64,000 nucleotides of DNA from Cellulosimicrobium sp. Marseille-Q4280 (GTDB taxonomy: Bacteria > Actinomycetota > Actinomycetes > Actinomycetales > Cellulomonadaceae): NCBI RefSeq assembly GCF_943181405.1, contig NZ_CALPBY010000006.1:248001-312000 (forward strand), given 5' to 3'. The translations under genes and the position numbers were made by a program. Under the pieces are notes generated by a model. That model worked only from the letters and a program-made list of their open reading frames with translations. It was not told where the DNA came from and ran no database searches. Below, in pieces: positions 47,675 through 56,353 of this stretch (its first letter is position 1; every line of letters starts with the position of its first letter).

Positions 47675-47910
47675 GGTGTCCTTCCGGTCGGTCGGTCTCC
47701 CTACGCCGCCGATCATGGCATGCGGGAGCACCGGGACGATGTGGCCGCCGGTGTTCAGCGGAGGCTCGGCGGGTGGGACCTTCCAGGGTCGCGATCTCGA
47801 CGTCCTGAGCGCCTACGCCTCCCCCTTGGCCCGGGCAGGGGGTCGAAACCGAGACGGCGCCGCGGGTTGTCCCGACGGGCGGCTCCCGCATCGGTCTGGT
47901 GCTCGCTTCA

Positions 47911-47940
47911 GCGCAGGCCTGCGCTCGGCCTGGCTACGGT
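47911..47940 (+). promoter_or_regulatory. otsB promoter
   Basis: TACGGT (47935-47940) lies six bases before the ATG; upstream is the perfect 14-bp palindrome GCGCAGGCCTGCGC (47911-47924), in the position of a -35/operator. Confidence 0.45.
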
Positions 47941-47946
47941 GGATGC

Positions 47947-48720
47947 ATGGATCTTGCTCGCGACGCGATGCATGCGCTTGCCACCACGGAGAACGCCGGT
48001 CTGGTCATGGATTTCGACGGCGTTCTCTCCCCGATCACGGACGACCCCGCCGTCAGCCAGCTGCTTCCCGGTACCGCGGAGATCCTTGCCAGCCTGGCGG
48101 GCAAGCTCACCGTCGTCGCGCTCCTGTCCGGGCGCCCCGCCGGCTTCCTCGCGGCGCGAGCGACCGTTCCTGGCGTCGCCCTGTACGGCTCCTACGGGCT
48201 CGAGCGCGTCACGCCGAGCGGGATCGAGGTCGTACCGGGAGCTCACCAGTGGGCGGCTCGCGTCGACCAGGCCACTGAGATCCTGCGCCAGGAGCTCGGT
48301 GACGTCGATGGTCTGCACGTCGAGCAGAAGTCCCTCTCCGTCGCGGTGCACTGGCGCCGCGCACCAGACCGTGACGCCGCGGAGACTCGGATCGCGCCGC
48401 TCATCGCGAGAGTGATGGCGGTCTGCGAGCTGCGCAGGGAGCCCGGCAAGTTCGTGGAGGAGCTCCGCATGCCCCTGGACCTCGACAAGGGCACTGCTCT
48501 TCGCGCCATCATCGATGCTGACGACCTGAGCACCGTCGCCTATGCGGGCGACGACCGCGGGGACCTTCCGGCTCTGGCCATCGCGGCTGCGCGGGGTCAC
48601 GCACTGGTGGTCGACGGGCCGGAGGCCGTACCAGAGGTTCGGGAGGCACCCGGCGCACACTTCACCTCCCCCGACGACTTCCAGGCGTGGCTGCGGGAAC
48701 TCGACAGCACCCTGGGGTGA
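47947..48720 (+). CDS. otsB: trehalose-6-phosphate phosphatase family protein
   Basis: A 257-residue HAD phosphatase: nucleophile Asp22 and acid Asp24 (MDFDGVLSPI), motif II SGRP, basic Lys in DLDKGTAL, and motif IV GDDRGD with Asp202/203/206. This fits OtsB, which turns trehalose-6-phosphate into trehalose, an osmolyte and stress protectant. No otsA is in the window. It is probably a leaderless transcript. A longer frame from 47899 is unlikely. Confidence 0.92.
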   Translation: MDLARDAMHALATTENAGLVMDFDGVLSPITDDPAVSQLLPGTAEILASLAGKLTVVALLSGRPAGFLAARATVPGVALYGSYGLERVTPSGIEVVPGAHQWAARVDQATEILRQELGDVDGLHVEQKSLSVAVHWRRAPDRDAAETRIAPLIARVMAVCELRREPGKFVEELRMPLDLDKGTALRAIIDADDLSTVAYAGDDRGDLPALAIAAARGHALVVDGPEAVPEVREAPGAHFTSPDDFQAWLRELDSTLG

Positions 48721-48825
48721 CGGCCCCCTGGTGACGACGGGGGCGTCGTGCAGCGCAGCCGGCACGGACACGCCGCTGCACCGTGCACCCTCTCGGGCGC
48801 GCCGCGGGTGGCGTTGATGCGTGCC

Positions 48826-49467
48826 CTACACAGGCTCCGCCCCGCCTCCCTGTCCGGCGCGCGGGAACGACGTCTCGGTGAAGAGGCGGTCCAGATGCTG
48901 GTCGATGGCAGCCAGTGCGGCCCGCGGCTCGATCACCTCGAGCTCGAGCAGGGGGGTGAACCCCGTCAGCGCCATGATCAGATCTGTCTCGATGTCCGGG
49001 TCGCGGTCCGATGCGATCTGGCCTTGCGCGATCGCCCGTCGGACGAGGCGCTCGATCATGGCGCGACCGTCACGGAGCCCGAGGGCCGCCTGCCTGCGCA
49101 GTGCCGGCTCGTGCAGAGCCTCCAGGACGTAGGCGGCGCTCATCCGTGACGAGGCGCGGGCGTCGGGATGCAGGGGCAGCATCTCGGCGAGCACGAGGCG
49201 CAGCACATCCCTGGGGTGCGGAGGGTGGTCGAGCGCGGCCAGCCCGCGGGTGACCCGGTCGGCGGTTCGCTCTGCAGCGAACTCCATCGCGAAGGTCAGC
49301 ATCGCCGCTCGGGACGCGAAGTAGTGCTGCAGCTGCCCTAGCGAGACCCCCGCCTCGCCGGCGACCTCACGAAGAGTCGCCCGCGCCCAGCCGTGCTGGT
49401 CGACGACCCGCCACAGCGCATGCGCGATCGCCTCTCGTCGCTCCTGGTGGTCCACGACCTTCGGCAC
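48826..49467 (-). CDS. TetR-family regulator
   Basis: A 213-residue TetR protein: N-terminal HTH RREAIAHALWRVVDQHGWARATLREVAGEAGVSLGQLQHYFASRAAML; the C-terminal part resembles BetI/AcrR-like ligand domains. The GTG at 49467 has AAGGAGG five bases upstream and gives normal length. It is divergent from the DUF1992 gene, and a near-palindrome lies between them. It is convergent with otsB. Confidence 0.92.
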   Translation of the reverse strand: MPKVVDHQERREAIAHALWRVVDQHGWARATLREVAGEAGVSLGQLQHYFASRAAMLTFAMEFAAERTADRVTRGLAALDHPPHPRDVLRLVLAEMLPLHPDARASSRMSAAYVLEALHEPALRRQAALGLRDGRAMIERLVRRAIAQGQIASDRDPDIETDLIMALTGFTPLLELEVIEPRAALAAIDQHLDRLFTETSFPRAGQGGGAEPV

Positions 49468-49488
49468 CCTGCCTCCTTCCGTTGGCAA

Positions 49489-49512
49489 TACGCATGACAT
49501 AATACAGGCGTA
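49489..49512. promoter_or_regulatory. candidate TetR operator
   Basis: TACGCATG and CAGGCGTA are 7-of-8 inverted half sites separated by the AT-rich centre ACATAATA, which could serve as -10 in either direction. Position between divergent TetR and DUF1992 genes suggests autoregulation. Confidence 0.5.
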
Positions 49513-49537
49513 CGGTGAACCAGGGGACGGAGTGACG

Positions 49538-50062
49538 ATGGCCGAGACGGACCCACCACCCGCGTTCTTCAACCCGTACGCGGTCGCGATCGACGAGGAG
49601 GTGGCGATCGCGCTGCTGGCCGACATGCATGTTCGGAAAGCGATCGAACGAGGCGACTTCGACAACCTGCCCGGCAGCGGCAAACCGCTCGACATGCCTG
49701 ACCGCCACGACCCCGACTGGTGGCTGAAGAACCTCCTGAAGCGCGAGCGGCTCGTGCTGCTACCGCCCTCGATCCAACTGCGCCAGGAGGACGCCGCACT
49801 GGACGAACGCCTCGACGAGATGTGGAGCGAGGCGGACGTGCGTCACGAGATCGAGGAGTTCAACAGGCACGTGCTTCGTGGCCGCTACCAACTGCCCGCC
49901 GGACCGCCCCTGGTCACCATGCCGCGGGACGTCGAAGCGACGATTGCCGCATGGGCGAGTCGCCGCGCGAGGCGGTCCGCGGAGGCACGAGCCAGGGCAC
50001 GTGCGGACGCGCCTGATGAGAGGCGCCACCGACGTCGACGAGTCCGTCAGCGCCGCCGGTAG
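49538..50062 (+). CDS. DUF1992 (DnaJC28-like) protein
   Basis: A 174-residue protein with the conserved DUF1992 core: ADMHVRKAIERGDFDNLPGSGKPLDMP (about residues 28-54), typical of the J-domain-associated family found alone in bacteria. Residues 135-174 are highly basic (Arg/Ala runs), so nucleic-acid or ribosome association is possible. Function unknown. GGAG lies five bases before ATG 49538; GTG 49532 would add two residues. Confidence 0.85.
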   Translation: MAETDPPPAFFNPYAVAIDEEVAIALLADMHVRKAIERGDFDNLPGSGKPLDMPDRHDPDWWLKNLLKRERLVLLPPSIQLRQEDAALDERLDEMWSEADVRHEIEEFNRHVLRGRYQLPAGPPLVTMPRDVEATIAAWASRRARRSAEARARARADAPDERRHRRRRVRQRRR

Positions 50063-50138
50063 GTCCCGTCGCCGAACGGAGCTTCGGCTTCTACGCGCTG
50101 GCGAGCCAGGTGGTGCCCACCACGCACGAGGAGACCTT

Positions 50139-50154
50139 GAGGTTCCGGAACCTC
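50139..50154. repeat. 16-bp perfect palindrome
   Basis: GAGGTTCCGGAACCTC is a perfect palindrome in the 258-bp gap between the DUF1992 gene and dnaB, with CTCCAGAACC sequences repeated just downstream. It could be part of a terminator or a protein site. Confidence 0.5.
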
Positions 50155-50262
50155 CAGAACCCGACTCTGAACGCCTCCAGAACCGGTCGTTTCCGGGCCG
50201 CCGTGATCCTGCGGCCCCGCCCCCGGCCCGAGCCCTCGTCCCTTGTTGAGGACTGGTCGGTT

Positions 50263-50280
50263 CGATCTGCCGGCAGATCG
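50263..50280. repeat. 18-bp perfect palindrome 3' of dnaB
   Basis: CGATCTGCCGGCAGATCG is a perfect palindrome 41 bp downstream of the dnaB stop. It may form the 3' hairpin of the dnaB transcript. Confidence 0.5.
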
Positions 50281-50320
50281 CTCAATCAGGCTGCTGCATC
50301 ACACTTGCAAGATTGCGCGA

Positions 50321-52969
50321 CTACATCTGCATGTCAGCGAAGCGTTGGTAGTGCCCCTGGAACGCCACAGTGATGGTGTCCGTCGGCCCGTTTCGGTGCT
50401 TGGCCACGATGAGGTCTGCTTCGCCGGCGCGCGGCGACTCCTTCTCGTAGGCGTCCTCACGGTGCAGCAGGATCACCACGTCGGCGTCCTGCTCGATGCT
50501 GTTGTGAGCCGCGATCCCGTTGGCGATGAAGTTGTGCCCGTCGAGCACCGTGGCGTCGAAGACCTGCTTCTCCCCGACCGGCTCTATGGCGACGACCTCG
50601 TCCCACAGCAGGTCGTTGACCGCCATGATCTCGAGCTCCTCGCTCTCGAGGACGGCAGCGATCTTGCCGAGGCGGTGCCGGGAGGGGGCGTTCTTCCACA
50701 GCGCACTCCCGCAGAACTGTGTGCCGATCGCCGAGGCGAACTCCCGCTGCGTCATCCCTCTCTCGACGAGGATCTCGCGCACGTCGTCCCACACACGACG
50801 CGGCACGGTGTCGACGTTGGTGTTCGACCGGGTCTCGCGGATGATCGCGAGCAGCTTCTCGGCGATGTCGCCGCGGTCTCCATGCACGCCGATCTCCTGG
50901 AGGAACCGGCGCTGGTCGTCGACACCGCTGACGTCGAGCGAGTAGCCAGGGCGGTAGTCGCCCTTGATCGTCGTCCGGCGCAGCCGCGTCGAGATGCCGA
51001 ACCGGAGCAGGAGCCGCGACAGCCCGTCGACGAGCTCGCGTGAGGTGGAGGCGTAATAGATGCGCCCGCTGCGTCCGTTCTTGTTCACCGTCACCGAGCC
51101 GTCGGTAGCCCAGATGTGCTTGATGAAGAGCGCGATCTGACGCTTCGGCAGGTGGAAGACGCTCGTCGGGATGAACTTCTCGTGGCTGCGCGCGCCGAAC
51201 AGACCCATCTCGTCCAGCCACTCGGCGATCGGGTTCCGTCGACCGCGGGCGAGCCGGTACGGCGCCGGTAGCCGGAGGGTCGTCACGCGGGCAGCGGCGT
51301 ACTCGTCACGGATGGGGGTGATCCCGAACGCGGTCGCCGCGTCACTGACCGCCGTGAGGTTTCGCTCGTCGATCGAGGCGTAGCGGATCGGCTGACGCTT
51401 GACGAACGACCCGTCACCGAGGAGATGAGCCAGCATGACGACCTTCCGGTCGTCCCACTCGGCGTTCCGCTCGGGACCGGGGACGTGGCGCGGCGCACCG
51501 ATGCGCGAGCCGACCTCGAGGTCGCCGAGGGCTGTCCAGCCGTCGTAGGTGAGGAACGGGTGGTTGGCGGTCGCCTCGATCTCCTTGCCCGACGCGAGCC
51601 GCATCCGAAAGACGGGCTTCGCGCCCGTCGGGAAGACGTGGGTCAGGTGCCGGCGCACGTACTGGAGGCGGTCGTTGAGCGCCCACACCGGGACGTCCTT
51701 GGCGTTGAGGGCGAACAGCTCCCCCATCGTCGTCTCGGCACCCGTGTCCGCGCGCAGGATCTTCGTGTCCTCCGTCAGGCAGCCCGACTCACGAAGGTCA
51801 CTCATCTGCGGTTTCTTGTCTCCGCGCTGCTCCGGACCACGGTTCAGCTGGGAGATGGCGATCACCGGAACTTCGAGCTCCTTCGCGAGCAGCTTGAGCG
51901 CACGCGAGAACTCCGACACCTCCTGCTGTCGCGACTCGACACGCTTTCCCGAGGACATGAGCTGGAGATAGTCGATGACGACGAGCTTGAGATCGTGGCG
52001 CTGCTTGAGCCGTCGGCACTTCGCCCGGATCTCCATGAGCGACATGTTCGGCGAGTCGTCGATGAACAGCGGCGCCTCGGCGACCTTGCCCATGGTGCCG
52101 GCGAGCTTCTGCCAGTCGCCGTCGTCCATCTTTCCGGAGCGCATGCGCGTCAACGGGACCTTCGCCTCGGCGGCGAGCAGACGCATGGTGATCTCGTTGC
52201 GGCTCATCTCGAGGGAGAAGATGACGGACGCCATCTGGTGGTGCACCGCGGCATGCGTGGCAACGTTGATTCCCAAGACGCTTTTTCCGATGGCCGGACG
52301 CGCCGCGACGACGATCATCTGCCCGGGGTGCAGGCCGTTCGTCAGCCGGTCGAAGTCGGAGTAGCCGGTCGGCACGCCGGTCATGCCCTCGCCGCGTCCC
52401 TGCGCTGCCTCGATCTCGTCGAACGTCGGGCCGAGGATGTCGGACAGCGGCGCGTAGTCCTCCGTCGTCCGCCGCTCGGTGACGGCGTAGACCTCGGCCT
52501 GGGCGTTGTTGACGATCTCGTCGACGTCCCCGCCGTCGGTCGCGTACCCGAGCTGGACGATGCGCGTCCCGGCCTCGACGAGGCGGCGCAGCACCGCGCG
52601 CTCGCGCACGATGCGCGCGTAGTACCCGGCGTTCGCGGCGGTCGGGACGCCGGCCATGAGGTCGTGGATGTACGGGGCGCCGCCGATGCGCTGCAGCTCC
52701 CCGCGCTTGGTCAGCTCGGCGACGACCGTGATGGCGTCCGCCGGCTCGCCCCGGCCGTAGAGGTCGATGATCGCGTCGTAGACGAGCTCGTGCGCCGGGC
52801 GGTAGAAGTCGTTGCCGCGGATCTGCTCGATGACGTCGGCGATCGCGTCCTTGGAGAGCAGCATGCCGCCGAGGACGCTCATCTCGGCCGCGACGTCCTG
52901 AGGCGGCGTACGGTCGAAGCCGGAGTGACCGGATCCCCCGTAGCTCTCCTCGAGCTCGTCGATCGACAT
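50321..52969 (-). CDS. dnaB: replicative DNA helicase with intein
   Basis: An 882-codon gene: residues 1-396 and 824-882 are the DnaB exteins (455 residues after splicing, normal length), interrupted by a 427-residue intein. Extein motifs: N-terminal DnaG-interaction domain, Walker A ARPAIGKS, Walker B VVIDYLQLM, SQLNRGPEQRGDKKPQMSDL, and C-terminal HRNGPTDTITVAFQG. It unwinds DNA at the replication fork as a hexamer. ATG 52969 begins MSIDELEESYGG; a longer in-frame start at 53020 has no ribosome site. It is the last gene of the rpsF-ssb-rpsR-rplI direction but separated by an inverted MATE gene. Confidence 0.97.
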   Translation of the reverse strand: MSIDELEESYGGSGHSGFDRTPPQDVAAEMSVLGGMLLSKDAIADVIEQIRGNDFYRPAHELVYDAIIDLYGRGEPADAITVVAELTKRGELQRIGGAPYIHDLMAGVPTAANAGYYARIVRERAVLRRLVEAGTRIVQLGYATDGGDVDEIVNNAQAEVYAVTERRTTEDYAPLSDILGPTFDEIEAAQGRGEGMTGVPTGYSDFDRLTNGLHPGQMIVVAARPAIGKSVLGINVATHAAVHHQMASVIFSLEMSRNEITMRLLAAEAKVPLTRMRSGKMDDGDWQKLAGTMGKVAEAPLFIDDSPNMSLMEIRAKCRRLKQRHDLKLVVIDYLQLMSSGKRVESRQQEVSEFSRALKLLAKELEVPVIAISQLNRGPEQRGDKKPQMSDLRESGCLTEDTKILRADTGAETTMGELFALNAKDVPVWALNDRLQYVRRHLTHVFPTGAKPVFRMRLASGKEIEATANHPFLTYDGWTALGDLEVGSRIGAPRHVPGPERNAEWDDRKVVMLAHLLGDGSFVKRQPIRYASIDERNLTAVSDAATAFGITPIRDEYAAARVTTLRLPAPYRLARGRRNPIAEWLDEMGLFGARSHEKFIPTSVFHLPKRQIALFIKHIWATDGSVTVNKNGRSGRIYYASTSRELVDGLSRLLLRFGISTRLRRTTIKGDYRPGYSLDVSGVDDQRRFLQEIGVHGDRGDIAEKLLAIIRETRSNTNVDTVPRRVWDDVREILVERGMTQREFASAIGTQFCGSALWKNAPSRHRLGKIAAVLESEELEIMAVNDLLWDEVVAIEPVGEKQVFDATVLDGHNFIANGIAAHNSIEQDADVVILLHREDAYEKESPRAGEADLIVAKHRNGPTDTITVAFQGHYQRFADMQM
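50501..51781 (-). other. DnaB intein with LAGLIDADG endonuclease
   Basis: The intein spans Cys1 (codon 51779-51781; CLTEDTKIL) to the terminal Asn (50501-50503; NGIAAHN), followed by Ser+1 of SIEQDADVV. Splice blocks are present: TANHPFLT (block B), VFDATVLDGHNFIANGI (F) and AHN (G). The endonuclease motifs LAHLLGDGSF and IKHIWATDGSV carry both acidic residues (intein positions 123 and 227), so homing may still work. Near the end a segment EILVERGMTQREFASAIGT resembles an XRE helix-turn-helix. The insertion point ESG/SIEQD is the one used by the Synechocystis DnaB intein. Confidence 0.95.
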
Positions 52970-53158
52970 GCGCCCCTCGTTCCCCCGGGGACGCGGCCCT
53001 CTCGGGGGCGCCCCGGGCATCGCCCGCGTCGTACACCTGTCCTACAGCGGGCCACCCACACGACTGTCCCGGTGGCCGCACCTCCCACTGCCGACAGGCA
53101 CGACCCCGCGACACTAGATCCGCCTCCCGGGCACCGCAAACGTGCCTGTGCACGGGCC

Positions 53159-53232
53159 GGTGGACAGGCAGCCACAACCTGTGGACACGCGCCCTCATGC
53201 TGTGCACACCCGGTGGACAACCATGTGGACAA
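53159..53232. promoter_or_regulatory. cluster of DnaA-box-like 9-mers
   Basis: Four same-orientation 9-mers, GGTGGACAG (53159), TGTGGACAC (53180), GGTGGACAA (53212) and TGTGGACAA (53224), read on the other strand as variants of TTGTCCACA; the last is an exact match to the actinobacterial DnaA box. They lie 190-263 bp upstream of dnaB and before the MATE gene, in a 331-bp gap that otherwise holds no gene. Confidence 0.6.
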
Positions 53233-53287
53233 CGACGGGATATCCCTGTGTACAGGTGGCCGGAGCCCGCCTGACCAGCATCTTCAC

Positions 53288-53293
53288 TACCCT
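53288..53293 (+). promoter_or_regulatory. -10 of MATE gene
   Basis: TACCCT lies seven bases before GTG 53301, which has no usable ribosome site; leaderless initiation is likely. Confidence 0.45.
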
Positions 53294-53300
53294 CAAGGGT

Positions 53301-54656
53301 GTGGATGAAAGAAAGTCGGACGACACGCCGACGACACGCCGGTCGCTGCTCGACCGACAGATCCTCGCCCTCGCGGTCCCTGCCCTCGGCGCCCTCGTCG
53401 CCGAGCCGCTCTTCGTCCTCGTCGACTCGGCCGTCGTCGGACACCTCGGCACCGCGGAGCTCGCCGGCCTCTCGCTCGCCTCGACGTTGCTCGTCACGCT
53501 CGTCGGCCTCTGCGTCTTCCTCGCGTACGCGACCACCGCGGCCGTCGCACGACGCCTCGGCGCCGGGCAGGAGCGCGAGGCCCTCCAGTCCGGCGTCGAC
53601 GGCCTCTGGCTCGCCCTCGGCCTGGGGATCGTGCTGGCGGGCCTCCTGTGGATCACCGCACCCTGGGCCGTCGGCGCGATGGGCGGGACGGGAGACGTCG
53701 CGGAGCACGCCGTCGTCTACCTGCGCTGGTCGGCGTTCGGTCTCCCGGGCATGCTCCTCGTCCTCGCCTCCACGGGCGTGCTCCGCGGGCTGCAGGACAC
53801 CCGCACGCCCCTGTGGGTCGCCGCCGGCGGCGCGACGGCCAACGCCGTGCTCAACGTCGTCCTCGTCTACGGCGTCGGGCTCGGCATCGCCGGCTCGGGC
53901 ATCGGGACCGCTGTCGCCCAGCTCGGCATGGGCGCGATCCTCGTCGCGGTCGTCGTGCGCGGTGCCCGACGACGCGGCGCGGCCCTCCGCCCCGCCGCCG
54001 GTGGCATCTGGGCCAACGCGCGCGCCGGCACCCCGCTGTTCGTCCGCACCCTGTCGCTGCGCCTCGCGATCCTCCTGACGGTGTTCGTCGCCACCGGCCT
54101 CGGCGAGGTCACCCTCGCCGGCTACCAGGTCGTCGCCTCCGTCTGGGGACTCGCCGCGTTCGCGCTCGACGCGCTCGCGATCGCCGCGCAGGCGCTCGTC
54201 GGCTACGGCCTCGGCGCAGACGACGTCCCCCGGGTCCGCGCCGTCCTGCGCCGCACCCTGCAGTGGGGCGTCGCGGCAGGCGCGCTGCTCGGGCTCGTCA
54301 TGGCCGCCGGCGGCTGGTGGTTCGCCCTGCTCTTCACGTCCGACCCCGACGTGCGGACCGCCGTCGCGCTGGGCATGGCCGTCTGCGGCCTCCTCCTGCC
54401 CATGGCCGGGTGGGTGTTCGTGCTCGACGGTGTGCTCATCGGCGCCGGCGACGGCCGGTTCCTCGCGTGGGCCGGCATGCTGACGCTCGTCGTCTACGTG
54501 CCGTTCGCGCTCGCCGTCCGGCACTGGGCGCCCGACGGCGCGGCAGGCCTTGCGTGGCTCTGGCTCGCGTTCGCCGGGGTCTTCATGGCGGCCCGCGCCC
54601 TGACCACCGGTCTCCGCGCCCGCGGCTCGCGCTGGATGGTCACCGGCACCGCCTGA
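53301..54656 (+). CDS. MATE family efflux transporter (DinF-like)
   Basis: A 451-residue 12-helix carrier. MatE repeats: ILALAVPALGALVAEPLFVLVDSAVVGHLGT at the start and LFVRTLSLRLAILLTVFVATGLGEVTLAGYQ in the second half, with LDALAIAAQALVGYGLGADD. DinF-type MATE proteins export drugs or other cations with H+ or Na+ exchange. The GTG is chosen since DERKSDD marks the usual cytoplasmic N-terminus; upstream frames run into the DnaA-box cluster. It is inserted head-to-head with dnaB and convergent with rplI. Confidence 0.92.
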   Translation: MDERKSDDTPTTRRSLLDRQILALAVPALGALVAEPLFVLVDSAVVGHLGTAELAGLSLASTLLVTLVGLCVFLAYATTAAVARRLGAGQEREALQSGVDGLWLALGLGIVLAGLLWITAPWAVGAMGGTGDVAEHAVVYLRWSAFGLPGMLLVLASTGVLRGLQDTRTPLWVAAGGATANAVLNVVLVYGVGLGIAGSGIGTAVAQLGMGAILVAVVVRGARRRGAALRPAAGGIWANARAGTPLFVRTLSLRLAILLTVFVATGLGEVTLAGYQVVASVWGLAAFALDALAIAAQALVGYGLGADDVPRVRAVLRRTLQWGVAAGALLGLVMAAGGWWFALLFTSDPDVRTAVALGMAVCGLLLPMAGWVFVLDGVLIGAGDGRFLAWAGMLTLVVYVPFALAVRHWAPDGAAGLAWLWLAFAGVFMAARALTTGLRARGSRWMVTGTA

Positions 54657-54661
54657 GCCGA

Positions 54662-54769
54662 CGTGTCAGGACCACAGGACACTCGAGCGTTCCCTGACCC
54701 TGACGCGCGGTCCCGTCGGACATCGTGTCAGGGCCACGGGACACCCAGGTGACCTGTCGTCCTGACACG
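54662..54769. repeat. GTGTCAGG-type intergenic repeats
   Basis: CGTGTCAGGACCACAGGACA (54662) and CGTGTCAGGGCCACGGGACA (54724) are two direct copies of one unit, 62 bp apart, each with internal GTGTC/GACAC symmetry; an inverted partial copy TCCTGACACG is at 54760-54769. The array lies between the MATE stop and the rplI terminator. Confidence 0.7.
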
Positions 54770-54784
54770 GTCTGGGAGCGACAC

Positions 54785-54820
54785 GAAGGCCCGGCCCCTC
54801 CGGAGAGGGACCGGGCCTTC
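54785..54820. terminator. rplI/MATE bidirectional terminator
   Basis: A 16-bp stem GAAGGCCCGGCCCCTC / GAGGGACCGGGCCTTC with one mismatch and a CGGA tetraloop, 36 bp beyond the rplI stop. Confidence 0.88.
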
Positions 54821-54856
54821 GACGTCCGAGCCCGAGGGCTCAGCGGTACTGCGGGA

Positions 54857-55303
54857 TCAGGCAGCGACGACCTTCACCGCGACGGTCGCGGAGACCTCGG
54901 GGTGCAGGCGGACGGAGACCGTGTAGTCGCCCGTCGACTTGATCGGCTGACCGATCTCGATCTTGCGCTTGTCGACCGACGAGCCGGCAGCGGCGACCGC
55001 GGACGCGATGTCCGCCGTCGTCACGGCGCCGAAGAGACGACCGGCGGTGCCGGCCTTCGCCTCGACGACGACCGGCTTCGACTGCAGCGAGTCGCGGATC
55101 GCCTTCGCGTCGTCGAGCGACGCGATCTCGCGGGTCTTGCGCGCCTTGCGGATCGCGGAGACCTGCGACTCGGCACCCTTCGACCACGGCGTGGCGAGCT
55201 TGCGCGGGACGAGGTAGTTGCGGGCGTACCCGTCCTTGACCTCGACGACGTCGCCGGGCTCACCGAGACCGGTGACCTCGTGCGTCAGGATCAGCTTGGC
55301 CAT
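54857..55303 (-). CDS. rplI: 50S ribosomal protein bL9
   Basis: 148 residues, full length. The N-terminal domain [33 protein letters not shown] with the conserved GYARNYL, a long connecting helix and the C-terminal rRNA-binding domain are all present. bL9 binds 23S rRNA at the base of the L1 stalk. It follows rpsR by 19 bp and ends the ribosomal operon at a strong terminator. Confidence 0.98.
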   Translation of the reverse strand: MAKLILTHEVTGLGEPGDVVEVKDGYARNYLVPRKLATPWSKGAESQVSAIRKARKTREIASLDDAKAIRDSLQSKPVVVEAKAGTAGRLFGAVTTADIASAVAAAGSSVDKRKIEIGQPIKSTGDYTVSVRLHPEVSATVAVKVVAA

Positions 55304-55322
55304 GAGTTCTTCCCCTTCCCGC

Positions 55323-55559
55323 TCAGCGAGCCGTCGACGTGTACGGCAGCAGAGCCATCTCGCGGGCGTTCTTCACCGCACGGGCGATCTGGCGCTGCTC
55401 CTGGACGGAGACGCCGGTCACGCGACGCGCGCGGATCTTGCCGCGGTCGGAGATGAACTTGCGCAGCAGCGCGGTGTCCTTGTAGTCGACCGACTCGATC
55501 TTGGCCGACTTCAGCGGGTTGGACTTCTTCTTGGGCTTGCGCACCACAGGCTTCGCCAT
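55323..55559 (-). CDS. rpsR: 30S ribosomal protein bS18, zinc-free type
   Basis: 78 residues. The core [26 protein letters not shown] and the ending [13 protein letters not shown] are typical bS18. The N-terminal segment has no cysteine ([17 protein letters not shown]), so it lacks the zinc site of the C+ type. It binds bS6 on the 30S platform. Located between ssb and rplI as in most bacteria. Confidence 0.98.
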   Translation of the reverse strand: MAKPVVRKPKKKSNPLKSAKIESVDYKDTALLRKFISDRGKIRARRVTGVSVQEQRQIARAVKNAREMALLPYTSTAR

Positions 55560-55650
55560 GGTGTTGCTCCTCTACAAGGTGCGATCTGAGCCGTGGCCGC
55601 TCACGCGGCGTCGGGCACCAGATGTCGGGTGTTCTGGGTGAGGCGAACGG

Positions 55651-56193
55651 TCAGAACGGGGGCTCGTCCGAGAACGAACCACCGGACGACGCGGGACCAG
55701 CCGTGGCCCACGGGTCGTTCTGCTGACCGCCGCCGGAAGCGCTGAATCCGCCACCGCCGGAGGCTCCGCCGGAGCCTCCGAAGCCGCCACCGCCGCCGCC
55801 GAAGTTGCCGCCGCCACCGCCACCCGAGCGCTGGGCCCGGGTGACCTTCGCGGAGGCGTAGCGCAGGGACGGACCGATCTCGTCCACCTGCAGCTCGACG
55901 ACGGTGCGCTTCTCTCCCTCACGGGTCTCGTACGAGCGCTGGACGAGACGGCCCTGCGCGATGACGCGCATGCCCTTCGTCAGCGACTCCGCGACGTTCT
56001 CCGCGGCCTCGCGCCAGATCGAGCAGCGCATGAACAGCGTGTCGCCGTCCTTCCACTCGTTCGACTGGCGGTCGAAGGTCCGCGGCGTCGACGCCACCGT
56101 GAAGTTGGCCACCGCCGCACCCGCAGGGGTGAAGCGCAGCTCCGGGTCACCCGTGAGGTTCCCGATCACCGTGATGACGGTGTCACCTGCCAT
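55651..56193 (-). CDS. ssb: single-stranded DNA-binding protein
   Basis: 180 residues: OB-fold about 1-115 ([59 protein letters not shown]), a Gly-rich disordered linker (about 120-165) and the acidic tip DEPPF for partner binding. It coats ssDNA in replication and repair. Second gene of the rpsF operon. Confidence 0.98.
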   Translation of the reverse strand: MAGDTVITVIGNLTGDPELRFTPAGAAVANFTVASTPRTFDRQSNEWKDGDTLFMRCSIWREAAENVAESLTKGMRVIAQGRLVQRSYETREGEKRTVVELQVDEIGPSLRYASAKVTRAQRSGGGGGGNFGGGGGGFGGSGGASGGGGFSASGGGQQNDPWATAGPASSGGSFSDEPPF

Positions 56194-56353
56194 GGCCTGC
56201 TCCTTCGTGGTTCGTCGGTGTCGTCGGCGTCGATTCTCGACTCGTACGATCTCTCGCCGCTCGCGCGTCGGCCCATCCCATCACGCGGCGCCCACACGCG
56301 CTACGGCGTGGGGACGACCCGTGGACGAGGGCCGAGAGGGGGTGCGGGGAGGG

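Noticed and set aside
50321-52969. dnaB as two genes or a broken gene
   Set aside because: The frame is continuous and the insertion has complete intein ends (Cys1, HN/Ser) at a known DnaB intein site.
53159-53232. Chromosomal origin (oriC)
   Set aside because: DnaA-box-like sites are present but dnaA/dnaN are not in the window and there is no AT-rich unwinding region; a regulatory cluster is more cautious.
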